Source: Streptomyces hygroscopicus subsp. hygroscopicus (GTDB taxonomy: Bacteria; Actinomycetota; Actinomycetes; Streptomycetales; Streptomycetaceae). From it: a DNA stretch of 64,000 bases. The notes under the pieces were generated by a model, which saw nothing but the letters and a program-made list of their open reading frames with translations, was not told the origin of the DNA and made no database searches. Positions 54,367-61,066 of this stretch are shown here, piece after piece. The stretch covers positions 29,669 to 93,668 of the forward strand of contig NZ_BSSM01000027.1 in NCBI RefSeq assembly GCF_030269125.1, in the 5' to 3' direction. Each line of letters opens with the position of its first letter. Position 1 is the stretch's first letter. The translations under genes were made by a program, and so were the position numbers.

Positions 54367-54836
54367 GAACCGCTCCCCTGCCCCCGCTTGGCCCATTCCT
54401 CGGCGACGACTTTCTCCGAGGTGCACACGGCCATCTGGAACAGCATCAGCAGTCCGTCGACCAACTCGCTGCCGCCCGGCGAGCGCTCGTACAGGGCGGT
54501 GAACATGGCTTCGGCGTGCGCCCGGTCGCGGTTCGCCCAGGCGGTGGTGAACTGGCCGGCGAACCGCAGGTGCGGCGGCAAGACATCGGCCGACGCCCAC
54601 TCGCCGGTCTCGGTGTTCTGGACCGGCATCCCGAACACGGTGCCGGGCTCCTGGTCGCGGCGCGCGATGTACGACGCGGCCTCGGCGAGCATGCACGCCA
54701 GCGCGTACGCGCTCCCCCAGTCGGCCGCGATCAGCGGCACGATCAGGTCGACGCCGCTCTCCAAGTCGCCCCTCACGCCCATCGCCAGCGCCTCGCCGAC
54801 GATCCGGGGCCCTTCGGCCTGTGCAGTCGGTGTCAC
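54363..54836 (-). CDS. Hypothetical protein
   Basis: 157-residue soluble, mainly helical protein (LMAMGVRGDLESGVDLIVPLIAADWGSAYALACMLAEAASYIARR... is typical). No Cys pairs. The GTG start at 54836 lies one base after the upstream stop. Unknown function. Confidence 0.65.
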   Translation of the reverse strand: MTPTAQAEGPRIVGEALAMGVRGDLESGVDLIVPLIAADWGSAYALACMLAEAASYIARRDQEPGTVFGMPVQNTETGEWASADVLPPHLRFAGQFTTAWANRDRAHAEAMFTALYERSPGGSELVDGLLMLFQMAVCTSEKVVAEEWAKRGQGSGS

Positions 54837-54837
54837 G

Positions 54838-55242
54838 TCAGTCCTCTCGCGGCCACGTGGTGCCGTCGCCGTCGTCGTGGTCTTCTTCGTGGTCCGGTTC
54901 GAGCTCGCAGAACACCTCGCGCCCGACCGAGTTGTGGTTCATCTCGTCGCAGACCGGACCGGTGCGGACCGGCCGGTCGTCCCAGCCGTCGCGGGCCGCA
55001 CCCTCGGCCTCGCGACACCGGCGGGTCTCCCAGCCCTTCGCCGCGGCTGCCTGCCGGGCGGCGACCGCCTCGGGCCGGTTCCGGCGCGCGGCGCGGGCCT
55101 CCTCCCGGCGGCGCCGGCGCTCGTCCGCCGCCGCCTGCGCGGCAGCAGCCAGGCCGGTGAACAGGGCGCTCACCGCGTCCTCACGCCGGGTCGGGTCGTG
55201 TGCCGCCTGGTCGAACAGCTCGGCCGCCACGCTGGGCTTCAC
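54838..55242 (-). CDS. Hypothetical charged protein
   Basis: 134-residue protein. The N terminus MKPSVAAELFDQAAHDPTRREDAVSALFTGLAAAAQAA is followed by a very basic helical block (DERRRRREEARAARRNRPEA) and a C-terminal acidic tail (CELEPDHEEDHDDGDGTTWPRED). Cys/His occur in CDEMNHNSVG and FCELEPDH. Coupled to the gene upstream by a GTGA overlap. Confidence 0.62.
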   Translation of the reverse strand: MKPSVAAELFDQAAHDPTRREDAVSALFTGLAAAAQAAADERRRRREEARAARRNRPEAVAARQAAAAKGWETRRCREAEGAARDGWDDRPVRTGPVCDEMNHNSVGREVFCELEPDHEEDHDDGDGTTWPRED

Positions 55243-55649
55243 GCGGACTCCTGCAGCAAGCCGATGTCGTTGCGGCACCGCAACGGCGCCCGGGTCACCG
55301 TCTGCGCCCCGTACCGGCGTACGGCCTCGTCCTGGCCCAGCTCGGCGACCGCGCGGGCCACCGTGTGCAGCGGCACCGCCTCGGTGACGCCGCCGGTCTC
55401 CCCGCGGCGGCGGTTCGTCGCGCAGAACAGGCACTCACCGTCGGCAGCCGGGTCCACCGGCGCGTTCGGGTGCTGCGGGCACCGGCGCGCCAGCGACGCC
55501 CGTGCCACGACGAGGAGCCGCCGGGCAGCGTCCATCTCGTCCCGGATCTCGTCCAGGTCCTCGGGGGCGGGCTGCAAGGCGATCAGGTGCTCACCTCGCT
55601 CGCCCAGGGCGCGCAGCGCCTCGCCCAGCTCGGTTACTTTCTCGGTCAT
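55239..55649 (-). CDS. Hypothetical protein with Cys motif
   Basis: 136-residue protein. The N-terminal half is helical (VTELGEALRALGERGEHLIALQPAPEDLDEIRDEMDAARRLL). Then RRCPQHPNAPVDPAADGECLFCATNR resembles a zinc knuckle. The ATG at 55649 overlaps the upstream stop. Confidence 0.63.
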   Translation of the reverse strand: MTEKVTELGEALRALGERGEHLIALQPAPEDLDEIRDEMDAARRLLVVARASLARRCPQHPNAPVDPAADGECLFCATNRRRGETGGVTEAVPLHTVARAVAELGQDEAVRRYGAQTVTRAPLRCRNDIGLLQESA

Positions 55650-56245
55650 GCGGTCACTGCCTCCTGGTGGGCGGCGAACTGGCAGTCCTGGCAGGTCTGG
55701 TCAGTCCGCGACTTGAAGTCACGGCCGCAGCCGCAGATTCGGGTCGGGGCGAGCGGGTCCTCGGGCTTCCACTGGAACGGCGGCCGCGCAGGCTCGGCGG
55801 GCTCGGCCGCCGGGGGCACAGCGGTCAGGAGCGGCGGCTGGATGGTCCGTTGGCGGGACGTGGCGCCCCGGCGGCGCTGACCGGGCACCGGGTCGAGGTG
55901 CTTGCAGCCAGCGCAGCGACTGCGGCCCGGCCGCGTCAGCGGTGTCCGGCAGTCCTCGCACCGGCCGTACGGCAACTCGCCTTCGTGCTGGTTCGCGGGC
56001 TGGTCGGCCGGTGCGTCGAGCAGATGCAGGGCCTCGGGCGGCATGACCGTCCGCATGGCCTGGATCAGCCGCAGGTCGCAGTGGCAGAAAACTGCGGGCT
56101 GCTGACCGAACTTCTGGTGCGGCAGGCGGGAAATGTTGTCGCGGAGCCACCGGTCGCTCGTGAGCGCGAGTGCGGCGGCCGCCTGCTCGTAGGTCAGGTT
56201 CCTCACCTCGACGCAGGTGCAGTGCCTCCGCGTCCAGGCGGTCAT
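55646..56245 (-). CDS. Hypothetical protein with several zinc-knuckle motifs
   Basis: 199-residue protein with many Cys: HCTCVEVRN, FCHCDLRLI, RCEDCRTPL...RCAGCKHL, ICGCGRDF and CQDCQFAAH. At least two or three zinc sites are likely, with a helical N-terminal part (YEQAAAALALTSDRWLRDNISRLPHQKFGQQP) that could be a helix-turn-helix. It may bind nucleic acid. Overlapping ATGA links on both sides. Confidence 0.68.
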   Translation of the reverse strand: MTAWTRRHCTCVEVRNLTYEQAAAALALTSDRWLRDNISRLPHQKFGQQPAVFCHCDLRLIQAMRTVMPPEALHLLDAPADQPANQHEGELPYGRCEDCRTPLTRPGRSRCAGCKHLDPVPGQRRRGATSRQRTIQPPLLTAVPPAAEPAEPARPPFQWKPEDPLAPTRICGCGRDFKSRTDQTCQDCQFAAHQEAVTA

Positions 56246-56487
56246 CCGGCGGCCTGCTTCCGGGACTTGGCGGGTGTCCGGGCGTCGTCCGCGACCAGGT
56301 CGTCCAGGGGGATGCCGTACGCGGCCTTGATGGCGAGCAGCGTTTTCAGCGACGGCGCAGTGGTCCCGGTGAGAAGCCGGGACACGGTGGACTGCCGGAG
56401 CTTCAGGCGCCGGGCGATCTGGGCGTGCGTCCTGTCGCCGGCCTCCTCGGCGCGGTCGGTGACGGTCTTGCCGTGCAGCGTGGGCAT
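56242..56487 (-). CDS. Small XRE-type helix-turn-helix regulator
   Basis: 81-residue protein with an HTH: AQIARRLKLRQSTVSRLLTGTTAPSLKTLLAIKAAYGIPLDDL. A GGAGGTG site precedes the ATG at 56487. It is the first gene of the leftward coupled run and diverges from a second repressor-like gene. The 117-bp space between them is packed with GCATGC palindromes. A Cro/CI-like switch is the natural reading, but inferred. Confidence 0.8.
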   Translation of the reverse strand: MPTLHGKTVTDRAEEAGDRTHAQIARRLKLRQSTVSRLLTGTTAPSLKTLLAIKAAYGIPLDDLVADDARTPAKSRKQAAG

Positions 56488-56503
56488 GCACACCTCCTCT
56501 CGT

Positions 56504-56590
56504 CTTGCATGCGTGCAAGAGTTGCTTGCATGCGTGACATTAACCCCTAGCTTGCATGCATGCAAGCTCTTTCTGGCTGCATGCATGCGC
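56504..56590. promoter_or_regulatory. Operator array of GCATGC palindromes between divergent repressor genes
   Basis: Four related sites. CTTGCATGCGTGCAAG spans 56504-56519, a one-armed CTTGCATGCGTGAC starts at 56525, the perfect 20-bp palindrome AGCTTGCATGCATGCAAGCT spans 56549-56568, and CTGCATGCATGCGC spans 56576-56589. Spacing is 21 to 26 bases, close to two or two and a half turns. They fill the promoter zone of both HTH genes, so binding would control both directions. Confidence 0.8.
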
Positions 56591-56604
56591 GCTACCCTGC
56601 CAGG

Positions 56605-57099
56605 ATGCGGAGTATGGAAAGACACCCCACGGCACGCCCCGACGAGCCGCCAAGCCGGAACACCGCCAAGGAATTCGGCATACTGATCCGGCAGCTGGCC
56701 ACCGCAGCCGGCTACGACCTCACTCCCGGAAAGGGCGGCAGGATCGCCCTCGCGCGGGCGACCGGTATGAGCGAGTCCGCCGTGGGCCGCATGATCAACG
56801 GCGTCACCCTGCCGATGCCCAACCAATTCGAGCAGATCGCCAAAGTCCTCAAGACGGACGTACGCAACCTTCTGGTCGCAGCAGAAGTCATCTCCCGCGA
56901 AGCATGGCCCGAAGGTGTCATTCCGGATGTACGCTCAGCTACTGAGCAGTCACAACAGTCTCCTGAGGCGTTCGCGGACGCATGGGGCATCACCGACCCC
57001 GTGATCCGACAGACGATGATCGCCTCCATCGAGCTGGCGATCAGGCTGCAACGAGCCCAGGACACAGAGCACTCGTCGGCGCAGACGGGGGCGCCGTAG
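56605..57099 (+). CDS. XRE-family regulator
   Basis: 164-residue protein with a central HTH: KEFGILIRQLATAAGYDLTPGKGGRIALARATGMSESAVGRMINGVTLPMPNQFEQIAKVLKTDVRNLLVAAE. The C-terminal part holds a second short helical region (AFADAWGITDPVIRQTMIASIELAIRL). Starts at 56605 or 56614 are possible; I take the first. Divergent from the small HTH gene over the palindromic operators. It is a likely repressor of the integrative element. Confidence 0.82.
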   Translation: MRSMERHPTARPDEPPSRNTAKEFGILIRQLATAAGYDLTPGKGGRIALARATGMSESAVGRMINGVTLPMPNQFEQIAKVLKTDVRNLLVAAEVISREAWPEGVIPDVRSATEQSQQSPEAFADAWGITDPVIRQTMIASIELAIRLQRAQDTEHSSAQTGAP

Positions 57100-57111
57100 C
57101 AAGGGGGACAT

Positions 57112-57808
57112 ATGCCGGGAAGGGCGATCATCGCATCCGTCAGTGGCCTGGCAGCCGGGGCCGCCGCCACCCTCCTGGTCACTGACGAGGGGCCCGGGAA
57201 CGGCATCAGCGGCGCCTTACTCCTACTGGGGGGAGGGCTGGCCGCACTGACCGCCGCAACGACGGTCGCCCTGACGGCCATTCGCCACTGGCTCAACGCG
57301 CACGCCGAACACACCCGGCAGACAGCCCAGCAGATCGCTGTCGAGCGGAGCGTATTCATCGAGGCAAGCGGGCAGCGCGCTCGCGAACTAGCTGACCGCG
57401 AAGAGCGGTTGCATCAGCGAGCAGAACAGGCCAGCGCCTACGTGATGGGGATCGCCCGCCGCCTGGACGAAGCACTCGCGGAGAACGGCCAACTCGAACG
57501 CGAATTGGCCGAGGTGACGGCCCGCTACGAGGAACTGGCCCGGGACCACAACTGCCTCGTTCGGGAAACCTTGCGAGAACGGGCAGACCGATTCAGAAGA
57601 CGGCCGACCACACCGACCGCTCCGGAAAGTTACCGCGCCGACAACGCCCCCGACGGACAACCCCGTACGGACGTATGCCGATCCGGAGGGGGGCCACCAC
57701 CCCGTGACGCCGCTCCCGTTCCGCCGTCTCACACCCCCCGCCTCTCAGCTCACCGAGCAACCGCAACACGAGCGCCCGGCCGAGGAAGTGGGCAGCAGCC
57801 CGGCCTAG
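57112..57808 (+). CDS. Membrane/coiled-coil protein with probable frameshift
   Basis: From ATG at 57112: a hydrophobic segment (GAAATLLVTDEGPG... ALLLLGGGLAALTAATTVALTAIRHWL, two helices), then a long coiled coil (about residues 70-150, HAEHTRQTAQQIAVERSVF, LADREERLHQRAEQASAYV). After the six-base G run at 57688-57693 the good frame is the next one (HHPVTPLPFRRLTPPASQLTEQPQHERPAEEVGSSPA, ending 57808). The uncorrected frame runs into the integrase gene. It contains a TTA codon at 57217. It resembles Spd-like membrane proteins only in layout. Confidence 0.6.
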
Positions 57809-57820
57809 CCTCACCGGGCG

Positions 57821-57862
57821 GCGACAGGGCCCCGGTTGGGCAGACAGCCGGGGCCCTGTCGC
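57821..57862. terminator. Bidirectional terminator
   Basis: Perfect 15-bp stem GCGACAGGGCCCCGG / CCGGGGCCCTGTCGC with a 12-base loop between the membrane protein gene and the integrase stop. Confidence 0.85.
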
Positions 57863-57872
57863 GTACTCGGGC

Positions 57873-59705
57873 TCAGGAGACAGGCTGCCGTTCCCCCACG
57901 CCGCGCTCCGGGTGGAACCCGCACGTACGCACCGCGTCCGCTCGGGCCACCGCGTAGGCGGCCTGAACAGCCTCCAGGTCCAGCCCCCACGCCCGCGCCT
58001 CCGTCAGTGCCGCCGGCCCCGGCCGCCACGCCGTGGCGGAGTGAGACGGCTCCTCGGTGTGGTCCTCCTCGAACTCCCACACCCATCGCCCGGCCGGCTC
58101 ATGCACCCCTGGGTTGGGCGTGCACTCCTGGCCGTCGGCGTCGTAGAGGGCCGGACCCACCGACCAGACGAACGCCCGGGTGGGCAGCTCCTCCCGTACG
58201 GCCTTCAGCCCGTTGTCGGAGCCGACGTGCCCGCCCGTGGAGCGGACCCACCAGTCCGCGCTCATCTTCTCCACCCTGACTGCGCTGCCGCGCTCGCGCG
58301 CCCACCGCTCCGCCAGCTCCTCGGCATGCTCAGGCCGCCAGAACCCCACCAGCCACGTACCGACATGCGCGACGTACAGGGACCGGCCCGGGTCGGCCAC
58401 CGGCGTGCGCGCCTCGTGCTCCTCGTCGGCGGCGTCCGCAGCCTGGGCGGCCGACTCGATCCCGAGGGCCCGGTCGATCGTCGCCAGCGCTCCCTCATGG
58501 GCCTCTCGCGTCAGGTGGCCGTACCGGTCGGACGTGGTCTTGATGGACTCATGACCCAGGCGCCGCTTGACGTACTCCAGGCTGTGCCGATCCGACAACA
58601 GCGCGGCGACGTGAGAGTGCCGCAGGTCGTGGAACGTCGGGTACTTGTGGTCAGGGAGCAGGCCGCGCTCCTTGGCCTCCGTAACGGCCTCCACCCACCG
58701 GTCGTAGAACGTGGAGTACACCAGATGCTCGCCGTGCCCATTGTGGAAGATCAGGTCATCCTTGGCGAGGCCGGCCAGACCGTGGCCCAGCAGCTCCTGC
58801 CACAGGCCGGCGCTGATGTCGACCACGCGCCGGGACGCCTTGCTCTTGGGCGTGCCCAAGTACGCGCCCGGCTGCGGGTGGGTCTTCGGCCGGCGCTTCC
58901 AGGCGCGGGACACTGCCAGCTCGAAGACGCCGGCGGACGGGTTGCGGGCGTGCTGCTTGGCCAAGGCCGTGATCTCGCCCCAGCGCATGCCGGTGCCGTA
59001 CGCCACGCGCACCAGCACCTGGTCCTCCGAGCGCTTGAAGCAGGAGACCAGACCGGCCACCTCGTCTGGGGTCATGAACTCCATGTCCTCGGTGCGCTCG
59101 TCATCCAGCGCGCCCTCATCGTCCGTACGCGGCAGCCGGATGCCCTTGCAGGGGTTGCGCTCCCGTAGCGGGGGCTCCGCCTGCATCGCCTCGTTGAGGA
59201 TCGAGGACAGCAGGCCGTGCACGTTCTTCAGGGTCTTGGGGCTCATCAGCTTGCGCTTAGAGCCGCGCCAGACGTAGGTCTGGGCCATCTTGTTGACCCA
59301 GGCCGCCACGGTCGCCTTGCTGAAGTGCTCCGGGCTCCGCACGTCGCAGTTGCCGAACGTCGGCACCAGGTAGTGCTCCAGCTCCCGGTAGCAGTCCTGG
59401 CGGTAGCGCTCCTCCACCCCGGTCTTGTTCTTGATCACCTCCCGCGCGTAGTTGCGGAAGATGTAGGACTCCTCGACCCCGGCCGTGGGGTCGATGTACC
59501 CCTCGCCCTTGATCCACCCGGGCGGCCACTGCTGGCCGTTCTCGTTGACGGCCTCGCATAAGGTTTCAGCCGCCTCCGCACCGGCCTCGTCACCGTCGAA
59601 CCGTTCGGCCTGCCACTCCCCCGTCCGCGCGCCCCCGAGGCGCCAGCGAACGCGATGGCTGGTGACCTCACCGGCCTTGTTCTTCATCGCCTTCACGTAA
59701 GCCAT
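57873..59705 (-). CDS. Tyrosine-recombinase integrase with a long C-terminal extension
   Basis: 610-residue site-specific recombinase. A SAM-like arm/core-binding part spans about 1-200. The catalytic domain has Arg241 (YGTGMRWGEI), His359 and Arg362 (FHDLRHSHVAAL), His385 (RRLGHESI) and the nucleophile Tyr395 (TSDRYGHLT). The last 215 residues are an extra domain of unknown type with many Trp, Glu and Arg. It is the integrase of this element, same strand as bldA, starting about 100 bases from the right att site; a terminator separates it from the tRNA. Confidence 0.92.
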   Translation of the reverse strand: MAYVKAMKNKAGEVTSHRVRWRLGGARTGEWQAERFDGDEAGAEAAETLCEAVNENGQQWPPGWIKGEGYIDPTAGVEESYIFRNYAREVIKNKTGVEERYRQDCYRELEHYLVPTFGNCDVRSPEHFSKATVAAWVNKMAQTYVWRGSKRKLMSPKTLKNVHGLLSSILNEAMQAEPPLRERNPCKGIRLPRTDDEGALDDERTEDMEFMTPDEVAGLVSCFKRSEDQVLVRVAYGTGMRWGEITALAKQHARNPSAGVFELAVSRAWKRRPKTHPQPGAYLGTPKSKASRRVVDISAGLWQELLGHGLAGLAKDDLIFHNGHGEHLVYSTFYDRWVEAVTEAKERGLLPDHKYPTFHDLRHSHVAALLSDRHSLEYVKRRLGHESIKTTSDRYGHLTREAHEGALATIDRALGIESAAQAADAADEEHEARTPVADPGRSLYVAHVGTWLVGFWRPEHAEELAERWARERGSAVRVEKMSADWWVRSTGGHVGSDNGLKAVREELPTRAFVWSVGPALYDADGQECTPNPGVHEPAGRWVWEFEEDHTEEPSHSATAWRPGPAALTEARAWGLDLEAVQAAYAVARADAVRTCGFHPERGVGERQPVS

Positions 59706-59746
59706 GGGGGGCAGAGTACGGCCGCGTGCGCCAGCGGTGCGCCAGC

Positions 59747-59778
59747 TAAAGAAAAGAAAAACGGCCCCTCGGGGCCGT
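59747..59778 (-). terminator. Intrinsic terminator downstream of bldA
   Basis: On the minus strand a stem ACGGCCCC / GGGGCCGT with a two-base loop is followed by TTTTTCTTTTCTTT (59747-59760). It lies inside the element between the tRNA and int, so it stops tRNA transcription from entering the integrase gene. Confidence 0.85.
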
Positions 59779-59805
59779 TTCCGCAGGTGAAGCGGTGTAT
59801 GGAGT

Positions 59806-59833
59806 GTGGTGCCCGGAGCCGGACTTGAACCGG
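59806..59833. repeat. Right attachment site (att), 28 bp within the tRNA gene
   Basis: Identical to 40426-40453. It overlaps the T-arm and acceptor 3' strand of tRNA-Leu(UAA), so integration keeps an intact tRNA at this end. Confidence 0.9.
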
Positions 59834-59893
59834 CACGCCCGCGAAGGGGCAGCGAGGTTTAAGCTCGCCGTGTCTGCATTCCACCATCCGGGC
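59807..59893 (-). tRNA. bldA: tRNA-Leu, anticodon UAA (bldA)
   Basis: 87-nt class II tRNA. The 5' end GCCCGGA pairs with the 3' TCCGGGC before ACCA. The anticodon stem GCGAG/CTCGC encloses the loop CTTAAAC, giving anticodon TAA. The variable arm is CTGCCCCTTCGCGGGCG, the T-arm GCCGGTTCAAGTCCGGC. CCA is encoded. This is the tRNA reading the rare UUA codon in Streptomyces; mutants fail to form aerial hyphae and most antibiotics. Its 3' end serves as integration site for the element to the left. A TAGGCT (59922-59927, minus) is a possible -10 box. Confidence 0.95.
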
Positions 59894-60265
59894 AGGCCGT
59901 GGGCTCCGCTTCGAGGATCCGAGCCTATCGGGACGCATCCCCCGAACAGCGGAGCGGCGGACCGATGTTGTCTTATTTTATTGACGTCTGAGGGTGCATC
60001 AGACCACGGAACTGGCCATCCGCACTTGCCAATAGCGTGACGTGGCGCACGTGCACGTGTATGTGAAATGACGGAATTTCACCGTCCGAAGGAGGGCGCT
60101 CCCCCTGTTCTGGGGGTCGGGGTCCTCCCCAGGTATGACGTGACACCCCCCTGGTCCGCCCCGAGTCGCCCCCGGGAACCGGAACAGCGGCTGACTTGCC
60201 GGACCCTCGGCGCCGGGACGATGGAGAGGTCCCCCAGCACACGTCGTACCGAGGAGCACCGACCC
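59894..60265. promoter_or_regulatory. Intergenic region between bldA and the ABC transporter
   Basis: About 370 bases with the divergent promoters of bldA and of the ABC operon. It contains AT-rich TTATTTTATTGACG at 59971-59984, unusual for this genome, and a weak leader region before the GTG start at 60266. No gene or convincing operator seen. Confidence 0.4.
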
Positions 60266-61066
60266 GTGACCACCACACCCACCGCAGGCACGGCCACGAC
60301 CGTGGCCGCCCGCGCCACGGAGCTGTCGAAGATCTACGGGCAGGGTGAGACCCGGGTGGTCGCCCTGGACCGGGTCTCCGTCGACTTCCACCAGGCGGAG
60401 TTCACCGCGATCATGGGCCCGTCGGGCTCCGGCAAGTCCACGCTGATGCACTGCGTGGCCGGCCTCGACACCTTCTCCACGGGCTCCGTGCGCATCGGTG
60501 ACACCGAGCTGGGCTCGCTGAAGGACAAGCAGCTCACCAAGTTGCGCCGGGACAAGATCGGCTTCATCTTCCAGGCGTTCAACCTGCTGCCCACCCTGAC
60601 CGCGCTGGAGAACATCACCCTCCCCATGGACATAGCCGGGCGCAAGCCCGACAAGGAGTGGCTGGACCGGGTCATCCAGATGGTGGGGCTGTCCGGGCGG
60701 CTGAGCCACCGGCCCTCCCAGCTGTCGGGCGGCCAGCAGCAGCGCGTCGCCGTGGCCCGCGCCCTCGCCTCCAAGCCGGAGATCATCTTCGGCGACGAGC
60801 CGACCGGGAACCTCGACTCGCGGTCCGGTGCCGAGGTCCTCGGTTTCCTGCGCAACTCCGTGCGCGAGCTGGGCCAGACGGTGGTCATGGTGACCCACGA
60901 CCCGGTGGCCGCGGCCTACGCGGACCGCGTGGTCTTCCTGGCCGACGGCCGGATCGTCGACGAGGTGTACGGGCCGACCGCCGACTCGGTCCTCGACCTG
61001 ATGCGCAATCTTCCCGGGAGCACCCGCCAGACCCCCGAGCTCGACGCGAAGGGTCGTACCAGCTGA
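60266..61066 (+). CDS. ABC transporter ATP-binding protein (MacB/LolD type)
   Basis: 266-residue ABC ATPase. Walker A is GPSGSGKST, the Q loop IFQAFNLLP, the signature LSGGQQQRVAVARAL, Walker B IIFGDEPTGNLDSRSG, then the switch histidine THD. The GTG at 60266 has GAGGAG nine bases upstream; the frame is open further back without family similarity. TGATG overlap couples it to the permease. From memory the same pair flanks bldA in S. coelicolor. Confidence 0.94.
   Translation: MTTTPTAGTATTVAARATELSKIYGQGETRVVALDRVSVDFHQAEFTAIMGPSGSGKSTLMHCVAGLDTFSTGSVRIGDTELGSLKDKQLTKLRRDKIGFIFQAFNLLPTLTALENITLPMDIAGRKPDKEWLDRVIQMVGLSGRLSHRPSQLSGGQQQRVAVARALASKPEIIFGDEPTGNLDSRSGAEVLGFLRNSVRELGQTVVMVTHDPVAAAYADRVVFLADGRIVDEVYGPTADSVLDLMRNLPGSTRQTPELDAKGRTS

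Larger units (their letters stand above)
40426..59833. mobile_element. Integrative element inserted at the 3' end of tRNA-Leu(UAA), about 19.4 kb
   Basis: Boundaries are set by the 28-bp direct repeat of the tRNA 3' end. A tyrosine recombinase gene starts 100 bases from the right boundary. The content is accessory: repressor-type regulators, small coupled unknown genes, secreted proteins, an IS1380-family insertion and several broken genes. I see no FtsK/TraB-like translocase, relaxase or replication initiator, so it is probably not self-transmissible; it may be a mobilisable island or a decayed AICE. Local GC is lower and codon bias weaker in the 49-54 kb part than in the flanking core. Confidence 0.88.

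Noticed and set aside
54115..55880. Long plus-strand frames opposite the coupled small genes
   Set aside because: Composition and lack of motifs mark them as shadows; the minus-strand genes are linked by start-stop overlaps.
59971..60000. Vegetative promoter TTGACG on the plus strand for the ABC operon
   Set aside because: No acceptable -10 box at 16-18 bases; not reported as a promoter.
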